A DNA stretch of 64,000 nucleotides, from positions 95,630,842 to 95,694,841 of the forward strand of contig CM043953.1 of NCBI GenBank assembly GCA_014529385.2, given 5' to 3'. Below, in pieces: positions 1 to 9,587 of this stretch. The position numbers and the translations under genes were made by a program. The stretch is from Adiantum capillus-veneris (lineage: Eukaryota; Streptophyta; Polypodiopsida; Polypodiales; Pteridaceae). Position 1 is the first letter of the stretch. Each line of letters begins with the position of its first letter. The notes under the pieces are model-generated. The model was not told the DNA's origin, did no database searches, and was given only the letters and a program-made list of their open reading frames with translations.

Positions 1-695
1 AAGTCACCCAAGCTCATACGGTGGCACTTGCCAAGGTACGAACATGCGAGATAAAGGAGCTCCGAGAACGACGGCTTCAAGAAGAGAATGTCCTCAAGGT
101 TCGCATTAAAGGGTTACCTCAAGTGTGGGACACGTACAAGGAACACTTCACCGAGCGCATCAACTTTATCAACGACACCCTCAAACCCATTCATGTCGAC
201 CATGACAAGTAGAAGTCGTCACTTGCAAGGGCAACAACGAACACATGCCAAAACGACATGCCATTCTCCAATTTGGGGACAATGAGGGGCGGATGCTGCT
301 TCTCCAACAATCACGTCTTCTCAAAGATACTAAATTTTGGATTGCAGAGGAACTCACCCCGCTACAACTCAAATGCAAAAGTGAGGAGCTCAAGAAAATG
401 CACGCGGCACGGGCCAAAGGCAAGTGGGCGGTATATCGCAGAGGAAGGCAATCATACAAGAGTTCCGATCTCCCAAGCCCCCCATCACTCCTCTAAATTC
501 CACCCCCTAGTCCCTAGTTTCCTTTTTTCCCTCTTTCTATTTTTGTACCGACCTTAGGGTCATCCATCCCTATGTAACAATTTCCCTCTCCCTCGAGAGA
601 GGAGACACCCCTTTTTGTACGCATGTTTTGGTCCCATAGGTCATATATGACCTCGGAGGACAATAAATCAATCTATCTATCTATCTCTCTCTCTT
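1..695 (+). mobile_element. LINE copy with ORF1 and 3' tail but no ORF2
   Basis: The left edge of the window holds the 3' part of a non-LTR retrotransposon. Decayed ORF1 coding sequence (21-496) is followed directly by a ~170-bp 3' UTR and a terminal (ATCT)n/(TC)n tail at 671-695. The last ~45 bp before the tail (622-668, with the inverted repeat AGGTCATATATGACCT) match the 3' end of the minus-strand LINE at 16344-16398. No reverse transcriptase or endonuclease frame lies between ORF1 and the 3' end. This could be a deletion derivative or an ORF1-only non-autonomous element comparable to mammalian HAL1. The 5' end lies outside the window. Confidence 0.6.
21..496 (+). pseudogene. L1-type ORF1 protein remnant (RNA-binding protein)
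   Basis: Two frames together resemble the ORF1 RNA chaperone of L1-like LINEs, which coats the element RNA. Positions 21-212 encode a charged, probably coiled-coil stretch leading into an RRM-like first strand (ENVLKVRIKGLPQ). Positions 245-496, in another frame, encode the C-terminal domain: R-x-AILQF, then KDTKFWIAEELTPLQL, then a basic ARAKGKWAVYRRGR end. That order (arginine-hydrophobic strand, an (E/D)-(E/D)-L-T-P turn, basic tail) is typical of ORF1 C-terminal domains. A stop at 210-212 and a frame change separate the halves, and the first frame has no ATG start here. I infer a pseudogene, as no continuous protein can be made. Confidence 0.55.
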
Positions 696-891
696 CCTTC
701 TTGTCAGGTGGGCTGCCATGACATCATTTCGTGACCCCACTTAAAACCAGGGTGCCTTTGAAAGGCACCTCTAAAAAGCACACTTGGCATGTGTGAGAGA
801 ATGCCAAAATCAATTCAGCCCTGCTATGCTTTAATCCTAGAAAACCTTTGTCTGGCCATGCTTTTTGATACACGCCCCAGCCTGCATTTCC

Positions 892-985
892 GGGTGATCA
901 GCCCTGCCTTTGTCGTAACTGATCACCCAGCCTCCACATAGCCCCTCCCATACCTGGCTGCCCTCAAGGCTGCCACGTGGCAGCC
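892..985. repeat. Inverted repeat pair and 18-bp G-box palindrome
   Basis: GGGTGATCAG (892-901) pairs with CTGATCACCC (919-928) across a 17-bp loop. At 968-985 lies the perfect palindrome GGCTGCCACGTGGCAGCC, centred on CACGTG, the core of plant G-box bZIP/bHLH sites. No gene start is visible nearby, so a regulatory role is only a possibility. Confidence 0.5.
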
Positions 986-1606
986 TGCCTTGTCATCAAC
1001 TGCCACATAGCTGGTGCCACATCATCCCTGTCTTTAGTTGCTTCTCTGCAGGTCAGCACGACACCCTGGCTGCCAAGTCAACCTAATTTGCCATGTGGCA
1101 ACATGCCTGATGAAATCTATCCTCCACTGTATTGACAACATACTGTGCCACCCAGATTCACATCATCAAAGCCCAATCAAAACAGCTGTGTATCAATTCA
1201 TCACACCACATACACAAGCATACATTCATATGAAGCTCTGCATATTATGTTTTTTACAGGGCTCAAGAGCTGCAGAGAGGACTCAGCCATGAATGAGCAA
1301 CAAAAGCAGTGGAAAGAAACAATTAACACAACAAAAATGTCGTTGATAGGGCATGTGCAACACCAGTGGTAGAAAATATACACAACATTATTGGTGGCAA
1401 CTATGAGCACTTGCACAATATGACTCAACAAAAAAATATGGTAATTCATTCTCTACAAACTTAACTCGTTCTCATTTGTATTAATAATTGTTCTGATTTC
1501 TGATTTCAAATGTACTCGGTTGACACAAGTGTAACACCATCCCACAAACGAATCTTTCCCTAACAAAGATATCATCCTGACAAAAACCTATTTATAGTTA
1601 AATTCT
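986..1606. other. No recognisable feature
   Basis: AT-rich sequence with several GCCAC/GTGGC motifs at its left end. I see no gene or element structure in it. Confidence 0.5.
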
Positions 1607-1948
1607 TCACAAAAAGTAGGGTACCTCTGCAAGGCAACTATAGAGCATGGATGTCGTGGCTTGTGATGAGGGATAGTTATGGGGGTCATAAGATGATGGT
1701 TCTCCATGAGAAGACATTGATGACAAGAAGCCTTCATAGCAGGCAAATGCACCATTAAATTTGGAGGCCTCCACCACCCATATATTTGCTAGGGGATCTC
1801 CAAGCTTTGATAGAAGAATGTTGCAAACTGTTTGAAGCTTCGAGAGCCTCTCAATGGTAGGGTTCCCACTACCACGCACACAATCTCCCATGAAGAGTAT
1901 TGCATTTTTTGAAGGTTGCTTATCCGTTTCCGTTGCAAACGTACACAA
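1607..1948 (-). CDS. Exon-like block of a C2orf69-family (UPF0565) protein, partial
   Basis: The minus-strand frame carries NAILFMGDCVRGSGNPTIER, then a helix-like ERLSKLQTVCNILLSKLGD, then IWVVEASKFNGAFACYEGF and a GEPSSYDP segment. This order (F-x-G-D, N-P-x-I-E-R-L, W-V-x-E-A-S-x-F-N-G, Y-x-x-F, G-E-P-x-S-Y) is what I recognise in plant members of the C2orf69/UPF0565 family, an alpha/beta-hydrolase-like family linked in animals to mitochondria. The frame has no ATG at its 5' side and is preceded by a stop at 1958-1960. AG|GT at about 1624 could be a splice donor and an AG near 1936 an acceptor, so it reads as an internal exon of about 1625-1935. Flanking exons are not visible in the window. 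It is either one exon of a gene with long introns or a relic. Confidence 0.6.
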   Translation of the reverse strand: MCTFATETDKQPSKNAILFMGDCVRGSGNPTIERLSKLQTVCNILLSKLGDPLANIWVVEASKFNGAFACYEGFLSSMSSHGEPSSYDPHNYPSSQATTSMLYSCLAEVPYFL

Positions 1949-2050
1949 GAAATAATATCACCAACATCAGCAACGCCACAGTTGGCCCAAGAAGCGGAAA
2001 GCCATCATAGACATTTAATGACCGTCATGGCCAGTTCTGTGTGTGTGTGG

Positions 2051-2070
2051 TTTTTTTTTTTTTTTTCGGC

Positions 2071-2109
<39 letters not shown>
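2051..2109. repeat. Poly-T (16) followed by poly-G (37)
   Basis: T runs 2051-2066 and G runs 2073-2109, joined by CGGCCC. Such a G run can fold into G-quadruplexes and is prone to replication and sequencing errors, so its length may not be exact. Confidence 0.85.
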
Positions 2110-2110
<1 letters not shown>

Positions 2111-2331
2111 GTGATGTATGTGAGACGTGTAAGGACTGACGAGAAGCGAAGCCATGACTCTGGCCGGGCAGCTGGAGCCAGAGAAATATGCTCGTATAAT
2201 GCCCTCCCATCGATCCGCCATTTCAGTCGGGCAAACACGCACCAGCGAAGAGGAAGGAATCCCAAGAAACCAAACTGGAGTTCAGGCTGCTGTCAAAGAC
2301 TCTGCAATAGATAAAGGGAGAGCGAATTCCG

Positions 2332-2405
2332 CCCCCCCCCCCCCCCCCCCCCCCCCCTGCATCCGGTGGGTGTCGCCTGCAGCGTCCGGGAAGACAGTGA
2401 TGATG

Positions 2406-2440
<35 letters not shown>

Positions 2441-2445
2441 CCTGC
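2332..2445. repeat. Poly-C (26) and compound (AC)n(GA)n tract
   Basis: C runs 2332-2357, and 2406-2440 is (AC)n switching to (GA)n. The poly-C run lies about 220 bp from the poly-G run in the complementary sense. Between them are the first unit copy and a diverged Helitron-like start (near 2301). Confidence 0.8.
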
Positions 2446-2954
2446 TCACATGCGGAGGTCCCGGCCGTTCCTCTCACCAAGGAATCTGTACCGGTCGAAA
2501 GCATTGTCTCACGCACATGCAGGGCGGCAGCAGCCATACCGGCCGCCAACAGTTGTCATTTAGCGCACATGTGGGCCAGCAGCAGGGCAAACGGCGCCTA
2601 AACTTGGCAGGGGAGCTGCAGGTCGATGACGTAGGCTGACGCACACGCTAAACATAGAAGGCCACCATCTAGGCCCTGTTGCAAACGACTAGGGGAGACC
2701 TCAGACTTTCCGTTGAAAGCGGCAGCCGCTCGGTGGGTTGGCAATTCATTGCAGTCCAAAAACGTGGTGGGACAGCATGGAATTTCCACCGGTCCGGGTC
2801 CATTTCTTGGTGCATGTGTGCACCCTAAGAGAGAGAGAGAGAGACAGAGAGAGAGAGAGGCGGCTACTAGTGCATGTATAATGTCCTCTCATCGATCCAC
2901 CATTTCAGTCGCGCAAATACGCACGAGCGAATCCCAAGAAACCAAGCCAGGGAA

Positions 2955-3047
2955 TCTATACTAATAGATAAAGGGGGAGCGAATCCCCCCTCCCACGCGT
3001 CAGCCTCTCCTGCATCCGATGGGTGTCGCCTGCTGCAGCGTCCAGGA

Positions 3048-3096
<49 letters not shown>

Positions 3097-3118
3097 GCAA
3101 AGCTACCAGCTATACTAG
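2955..3118 (+). mobile_element. Helitron-like mini-element with (GA)n core
   Basis: It begins with A|TCTATACTAATAGATAAAGG, like plant Helitron 5' ends (TC start and an A-rich, purine-rich head). It ends ...CTATACTAG|T, fitting the CTRR 3' end and insertion between A and T. AGCTACCAGCT just before the end can form a short hairpin. The 164-bp body is largely a 42-bp (GA)n tract. A second (GA)n-CTAG|T end lies at 2867-2870. No Rep/helicase is encoded, so mobility would need help from elsewhere. The assignment rests on the termini only. Confidence 0.4.
3052..3093. repeat. (GA)n microsatellite
   Basis: About 21 GA units forming the core of the Helitron-like element at 2955-3118. Confidence 0.9.
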
Positions 3119-3196
3119 TGCATGTATAATGCCCTCTCATCGATCCACCATTTCAGTCGCACAAATACGCTCGAGCGAATCCCAAGAAACCAAGCC

Positions 3197-3650
3197 AGGG
3201 AAAATTACCAAAATACACCTCTAATTTGTGGAATTCCCAAAATACCCCTCAAATTTCAAAAATTACTTTGGTTGGACTGTTCAAGATTTTCTAATCTTTA
3301 GCCCCTTTTGACAATTAAGATCCGTTTTTGAGTGCTTAGCATGTAATTTGTCACGAATTACCTCGCAAAAAGGAAAATTATTCATCTCCAAAGCCTACGT
3401 AACATACCCAAATTCTAGTTTTAGCATCTTGTATTGATAGACAATCGGTCTTCTTTTGAAAAGCTACAATTTTTTTCGTCTTTCAAGAAATTTAATCTCA
3501 CAACAAGGGGTACTTTGGGAATTTTGGAAAAATTGAAGGGCATTTTGGGAATTTGTGACAAAATATTGAGGGTGTTTTGGTAGTTTTTGAAATTTGAGGG
3601 GTATTTTGGGAATTTTAGCAAATTAGAGGAGTATTTTGGTAATTTTCCCT
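3197..3650. mobile_element. MITE with ~66-bp terminal inverted repeats
   Basis: The left end (3197-3262) and the right end (3584-3650) are inverted copies beginning AGGGAAAATTACCAAAATAC and differing at few positions. The right half contains about five degenerate ~31-bp direct repeats of the type GGGGTATTTTGGGAATTTT, the last two forming the inverted repeat itself. There is no coding capacity in its 454 bp. A clear target duplication is not visible (flanks AAGCC and ATAAT). It lies just after the third 90-bp unit, before an AATCTATA sequence that normally follows that unit, so it inserted there. Superfamily (Mutator or hAT) is undetermined. Confidence 0.7.
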
Positions 3651-3664
3651 ATAATCTATATCTA

Positions 3665-3689
3665 CTAGTCTGGCAGGCGGCCTTGGGCC

Positions 3690-3754
<65 letters not shown>

Positions 3755-3827
3755 AGCCGGGCGGCGCAGGCACACAAACCGGATCAATGTGCTTCCGCCG
3801 AGGGATGTCCCTCCCCCTTTTATTAGA
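3665..3827 (-). mobile_element. Helitron-like mini-element, minus strand, (TC)n core
   Basis: Read on the minus strand it starts A|TCTAATAAAAGGGGGAGGG at 3827. It ends with a GC hairpin (CGGCC-CAA-GGCCG), then about ten bases, then CTAG|T at 3665. These are the hallmarks of a Helitron: 5' TC, subterminal 3' hairpin, CTRR, insertion into AT. The interior is mainly a ~62-bp (GA)n tract. It is only 163 bp long and has no protein. It resembles the plus-strand element at 2955-3118 in its head and its CTAG end. Confidence 0.45.
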
Positions 3828-4010
3828 TAATGGCTCGCGCGATGCGTCTATCAGCGGATCTCGCTCGCTCTTACCACCAAAAACATATGTACATGTGTGT
3901 GTCTATTTTTATACATCCCTCCATGAAATACACATTCACAATCGACACTATCACGATTAACTTACTACTACTTGTTTAAATATGTTCAAATGCCGGTTTA
4001 TTCCACTCCA

Positions 4011-4014
<4 letters not shown>

Positions 4015-4085
<71 letters not shown>
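4015..4085. repeat. (TG)n and (AC)n arms forming an inverted repeat
   Basis: About 15 TG units, a GAG spacer, then about 18 AC units. The two arms are complementary, so the single strand can fold into a long hairpin, and both arms have Z-DNA potential. Confidence 0.85.
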
Positions 4086-4089
<4 letters not shown>

Positions 4090-4265
4090 GAGAATGTATA
4101 TGTGTGTAGTTTTCCTTTTTGTTATCATGCATTTGTGTCGAATATATATAATTAATTGTAGTTTTTCACTTATGCTTGCAAACATTTTGTACGAAGTGTT
4201 GTGGTTTCACTTTTGCTACATTAAACCTTTTTTTATTCTTTTCTTCTCCTTTCTTCATCTACCTT

Positions 4266-4267
<2 letters not shown>

Positions 4268-4335
<68 letters not shown>

Positions 4336-4336
4336 G
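4268..4336. repeat. Compound (TG)n(GA)n microsatellite
   Basis: TG repeats to about 4313 switch directly to GA repeats to 4336. Confidence 0.9.
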
Positions 4337-4420
4337 GTTACACAAAAGCACATCAATAAAGAGAGATATTTCAAACAAAAAAAAGATTTTGTAACTTTTC
4401 AAACAAAAAGATTTCAAAAA

Positions 4421-4696
4421 TTACATCATTGCCAAAAAGGTATATCTACATAGCACTCTAAGTCGTGCTATTTCAATAGGATCAAGATATTGAGCTGAAG
4501 CTCGGCACACTTCTCTTAAATCTATTTTTTGGACCCAACTCAAGTAAATCTTGATATGACAAATCAGCCCAAGCTCTTTCTTTAAAAGCATGAGATTAAG
4601 ATTGGGAAAGAAATAGGGATCGAGCAACCTGATGTAAATTGTATCCAACTCTTCATCAACATGTGACCCCCATACATTGCAATTGTGTTCGATCAC
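4421..4696 (-). other. Unidentified open frame
   Basis: A 91-codon minus-strand frame without an ATG at its start and with no domain I recognise. It is rich in leucine, isoleucine and tyrosine (for example LDTIYIRLLDPYFFPNLNL). Composition looks more protein-like than the microsatellite frames nearby, so it may be a fragment of a transposon or host gene. Confidence 0.15.
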
Positions 4697-4802
4697 TTCC
4701 CATGCCCATTGCCATCCTCATTCAGCAAGTAACAAACTTTCTTCAATGGCATCAATAATAAGAGTTCTTACACTTGAAAAATATTCACAATTTTCTGACT
4801 CC

Positions 4803-5170
4803 AGGTGGCATATAAAACAATGATTTTATATGCCACGGCCTTCTAGAGTATCACATATTGAGGCCAAGACTCATTGACAATGTCTTTAGTGATCCTTAAT
4901 GAGGTAAAAATTTGCCAAGCCAAGTACATCTTTTACATATGCTGGATTATTCATGGCTTTTAAGTTCAACTCGAGTGTGTGAGTACCGCTGGCATATAGA
5001 GCTATTATGATTTTAGATATTAGAGTTTTCTAAAGTATCATGTATTGAGGTCAAGACTCATCGACAATGTACTTAGAGATCCCTAATGATGTAAAAACTA
5101 TCAAGCCCAATACATCTTTTACATATGTCCAAGTGTTCATGGCTTTTAAGTTCAAACCCAAGTGGCATGA
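4803..5170. repeat. Tandem duplication, period ~185 bp
   Basis: Two diverged copies meet near 4987. Both contain GGCATATA, a GTATCA-TATTGAGG block, GACAATGTxxTTAG and TACATCTTTTACATATG followed by CATGGCTTTTAAGTTCAA. No coding capacity is evident. 5171-5639 shows nothing further. Confidence 0.7.
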
Positions 5171-5639
5171 CCTATAGGACACCCAGGTGCAGTAGATTAA
5201 TTATGGTTGTTCTTCATGGGCCCATAGAGTAGATCTTTATCGAACCTTGAAATTGTACGACACATTTATGGGTTCCCTTCTCTCTATGTGTGAAGGTTGA
5301 TCAATGTGTAAATTGTCAAGGATAGTTGGTTGGTTATCACAACGCACTCTACAATATCACACCTTCATTTAAAGATTCATTGAAGGACCTTTGTGGCTAA
5401 TAAAATTGCTCCAAGCTCCTACATCCTTGTTCTCCACCCCATAGATCCTTGAGGCCTTTTGGGACTACTTGTACGACATTAAGAATCATCTCTTCTCATG
5501 TTTGAGTGAGTGTATGTGACGATAGGAAACTTGAAATACCCTTTCTACCACCAAGGTGTAGTAGATTGGTTACGTTAATACCATTTGAAGCATGTTGGAG
5601 CTTTCTAAGAATCATGTTTGTAAAGGGGTTCTTTCTTAT

Positions 5640-5871
5640 TGTGCGCGTCTGTCGCACGTGTCAATGCAAGGAACTTGCCGAAACACTGTGTGCGAGCCAC
5701 AAATGGCTCCAAACACACAACAAGCCTAAACTAGTAAGCTCAAAGATGGCGATGGTGTGTCACTCACCGCTCTACGCTTGTTGTCGTGGAGGATTCCTCG
5801 CCGCGAAGAAGAAGGAGACGCCGCTACACCGTGCTCAACCCGCCTCACCGCCGTCGCAATGCTCGATCGCG

Positions 5872-5954
<83 letters not shown>

Positions 5955-6243
5955 GCATACACACACAGACAAGGAGATGAAGAAGAAGAAGATGGAGATG
6001 CAGAAAGAGCACTCTTCAATTGCATAGATCAGACAATGAGTGAATTTTAGGTTTAGTTGACTTTTATATGAGCTTGCCCCATTCACACTTGGGCGCCCAT
6101 GCAATGTTCTAGTTAGAGTGCGCCTCTCATCAGCGATCACTCTTACCATTTTCCTATTGGACCGACAAGCCCAGTATCAGGCTCTACCAAATAAATAATA
6201 CAGCGTCCGTCGTAGGTGATAGGAATGTGTGTGAGGGTTAACA
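5640..6243 (-). repeat. 3' LTR of the gag-only element
   Basis: 604 bp, bounded by TGTGCG and GGGTTAACA in plus orientation. It contains an 80-bp (TC)n tract (5873-5952) where the other LTR has 18 bp, and lacks a 21-bp segment that the other LTR has near 14437. Confidence 0.85.
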
Positions 6244-6255
6244 TGCCCCCCTTCC
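6244..6255 (-). other. Polypurine tract
   Basis: The minus strand reads GGAAGGGGGGCA directly before the LTR start TGTTAACCC, the expected primer for plus-strand DNA synthesis. Confidence 0.75.
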
Positions 6256-7949
6256 TGATGTAGATTCTGTCCTCGGAAGCTATTGAGTTGAAGCTCGTTC
6301 ATTGAGGTGGAAGAGCATTTGAGATGAATGTCCTTAGCCTTCTTCAGTCACTGCAAAATCAAACAACATTGGCACAGTAATTGCATTCTCATATACAATT
6401 AAAAAGCATATGCAATTTTAGGCAGACAAATTGATTGGTAGCATAATTCTAAACCATTTGTCAGCAATAAACATGAAATTGCAATATAATCAAACGCATA
6501 AACAGTTCTAAAGGTAAAAACTTAAATAAGTCTAGGGTCGCGAATTTAACGATCAAAAGACACTAAAGATCGACTATTAATACCATGGGTAAGCTTCTTA
6601 ACTTTCTATGATCAATTAAGTTGTTTAATCGCGAGAGCCAAGTATTTCATGTCCGAGGGCTGACTAGAGGCTATACCTAGAAGACCTTGTAGTTAAGCTA
6701 CGATAAAAGGAATTTCTCATGAAATCATCGCCTGACTGATTACCTTTTCTTTGACCCCCCAAAAGTCTTTTCTCATTGATTTACTTTTAATGTGTGTGCT
6801 TATTTTCTATGCCTTGGGTTTTTTGCTTTTCAAGGAAAAGCGCCCACACTAGGAACCTCTAGGGCTCTAGTACCATAGGCGATACATGTGAGTGAAGTAC
6901 CCAATCAAGCTGAGATTTCTCTTCCAGCTTGAAATTTTACATTGTGGCACTTTGATTTTTTGTTCGTTTTCAGCATTTTAATTTTGTAACTTTGGGGGGT
7001 CATATAACATTGTTACCCTCCCGAGGCTCATCACACTAGTAAACTCCCTTTATAATACTTAAGCTAAAGGTCAATAGGGACTAAGCCCACTAGAAAGCCC
7101 TAGTACATTTCACACAATGCTGCCTAGATCGGATTAAGAACCTAAGTAACCATTAATTATTAGGAAGGCATTCCCCATGGTATTAAGAGAAGATCTCTAA
7201 CGCCTAGCTTGGTCAAACTAGCTTAGTCGGACTGCTTGATTTTTAAGCCTAGACAAGTGATTATGACAAAAATTACATTGAATTTAATGTTTGATACTAA
7301 ACAAATATTATGCTACCAATCACAATTAAAGCAGACAAACATAGATGCAAAAAAGATAAGGGGCAATGCTAATGGACAAGAAACACCTGTTTGTGTTGAT
7401 GGTTGTGCTTGATTTGAAGTGTGAATGAGAGAAAGATCCCATGAAGGTCCAAATCCTAACAGCAGCAACACGTTCCTGTATACACGAGGAAACACAAAAG
7501 AATACCTCTAGGAGGCACATCAATGGAAAAAAAGAACTTTGCTAAATCAGTAAACTCTAAAACAAAAACGCTTCGATTGTACTAATCCTACCTACCCTCC
7601 ATCACTCGAGTGATGAGGATCAAAGGTGTTTTATGACATAGGTTTCTGTTTCAGTGAACCGGATGTGAATGTGTAGGTCTGGGTCAATGTTTTGACTTTT
7701 ATTGTACATACTCATTTACTAATTGCTCTTGCTCTTTATTATTTTTATTTTTTGTGAGTATAAGGCTTTATATATACATTCCCTAAGATTGGGAGATTGA
7801 GAGGTCAGGGAGGAAGGTTGAGAGGGAAGCAAGCGAATGATGGATGTCAGCAAACACTCCCCCCTTTCTTGGGTAGATCATACCGTTTGAAATGTGCTTG
7901 TCACCCTTTGAAACCAATTGTTCCAGTTGGTAATAGGTGAGGATTTTTG
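6256..7949 (-). other. Non-coding 3' interior of the gag-only element
   Basis: AT-rich sequence between the last open frame and the polypurine tract. No protein domain is recognisable on either strand. This is where pol would be expected in an autonomous element. Confidence 0.6.
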
Positions 7950-8420
7950 CTAGTAGTTTTCTATTACCTTAGGTGCCTCGTCGAGTTGCAAGGCTGGTAA
8001 GGTACTCTCCCAGGATCGAACTTGAAGTGGTTCATCAGGTGATTCTTGAACACTGAGACGTGTGGATTCCTTTGTAGCTTCATGGAGGTTCATTATTATA
8101 GGTGGAGGCTGTGGAGAAGCTTTTACCTCTATGGATGTATTACATGAGGAGCTAGAAGCTTCATGGGACTCCCCCCTTCCTGAGCTAGATGGAACAAATC
8201 GTTCTTTCTTCGGTACCCAAACTAGCTCTGGAGCGGGTGTGTAGCATTCTCTGATTTTTTTCTTTCCGCGATCGTCAATTTGTTTTGGAGCTACAGGATT
8301 GGGCTCACATGGGTCAGGTGACAGGTAAGAACACAATCTACGTTTTGGCACCCAGATTTGATCATTTCCTTGACAGTAGCCTTGGGCTTCCAATAGTCGT
8401 TTAGGAATCCATCGCAACAT
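7950..8420 (-). pseudogene. WVPK-motif tail of the gag-protease polyprotein
   Basis: This frame continues the protease frame after one stop codon near 8466. It carries RWIPKRL, QIWVPKRRL and LVWVPKKE, and the preceding protease frame ends with YKWVPKAS, giving four W-(V/I)-P-K motifs about 20-60 residues apart. The rest is serine/proline-rich and low in recognisable structure. A single W-V-P-K motif near the gag-protease junction is familiar from plant copia polyproteins; the serial arrangement is not one I know. Function unknown. Confidence 0.5.
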
Positions 8421-8465
8421 TTTCTTACTTTTCTTGGAGCGAGTGATACGTTTCTTACAAGGCTT

Positions 8466-9587
8466 TCATTTTTTAGTACTAGCCATGGTCGCTAAAGAAG
8501 CTTTAGGGACCCACTTGTATGTTTTCTTTGTTACATTAGGATGAGTCTTGTCATAAGCTATATGCATTGCTTCTAGCATATTTAAGGGTACGTCTGGTGG
8601 CATTTCATCCCCCTCAGGTGTTACCCAAGTCGTCCCCCTGTTTCCCCAAGTGTCTATGGTTGCTGCTAGGTGAACCCAATCCACATTGTCTGACTCAGTC
8701 ATCCCAGGTAGTACATCCATATAAGGAGAATCTTCCCCAACATCAGTGTCCGCTTTACACATGTAACAATACTGCAATGGGGCCGAGTGAACTGTGGTGT
8801 CAGATCTATGATCAATTATAAACCTGTTTCCTAGAGGATGTGCTCGACCAGTCACAAGATCCACTCGAATGACAAAATGTTGGAACTGCAAGTAGACATG
8901 GTTTTTAGACCAGTCATGTACCATTTTTGCTTCCGTCATGAAAGGACGTTCTAAGATCATCTCCGATGCCATAGTGTGTTTGGAGAAATCCATAACAATA
9001 AAGGTAATCCTTATTTTATGTCCAAAGACCTTGATCTTGAGATCTTCTAGCATCCCAATAGGTTTAACAATAGACCCATTGGCCATCTTCACTACTATGG
9101 TTGTGGTCGCAAGGTGAGGTCTTCCCATAGTTTCCCAGCAATTTTTAGTCACAATGCTAACCCCAACGCCACCATCAAGGATTTCCTTCACAGTTAATCC
9201 CTTAGTAGTGATTGGTATGGTCGCATTGGATTCATCACCCTCAAAGTATTGTCCCAACTTGTTAACAGGTATTTCTATAACAAGGTTCTCATCTACGTTG
9301 GGTTGTGGATCTAAGTGTTCCTCCTCTATTGGCATCTCCCCAGCTCCATCCATCTGTGCAAATTGTGGTAGCCCAAACTTCAGTTCTCCATTGAGGAAGG
9401 CTCGAAGAGCTGAGACTAGCTCAGGGTCTTTATATAGTTTGGACATGATGGTGGTTCTAACTTCTGAAGACATGAAATCCATCAATTTGCCAATGTTTAA
9501 CGGCACCTTTTGGGCTTCATCCCCTTGACGTGGGGAAGATGGGATCTCCATTTCTTCGATAGGATCAGGTAGTCCCTCTGTAAACAT
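8466..9587 (-). pseudogene. Retropepsin-like aspartic protease region
   Basis: The protease would process the polyprotein. The catalytic block reads EILDGGVGVSIVTKNCWETM (about residues 135-155 of this frame), where D-G-G stands for the usual D-T/S-G, as in several plant gypsy families. It is followed by the VKMANGSIVKPIGML strand, and later by the C-terminal ILERPFM, equivalent to ILGRPFL with the glycine changed to glutamate. The sequence ahead of it is acidic linker. A frameshift near 9570 separates it from the zinc-knuckle frame upstream. Confidence 0.65.

Larger units (their letters stand above)
2193..3203 (+). repeat. Three copies of a ~90-bp unit interleaved with (GA)n elements
   Basis: A unit beginning near GTATAATG and containing CTCATCGATCCACCATTTCA and GAATCCCAAGAAACCAAG occurs at about 2193-2280, 2871-2954 and 3119-3203. 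Copies two and three are close relatives; copy one is more diverged. Each is followed by a sequence starting TCTATACTAATAGATAAAGG or a relative of it, and ends against a (GA)n tract. The arrangement suggests duplication of a block holding one unit and one short mobile element. Confidence 0.65.

Noticed and set aside
2073-2109. Telomere-like or centromere-like G-rich sequence
   Set aside because: It is a pure G run with no TTTAGGG or satellite periodicity.
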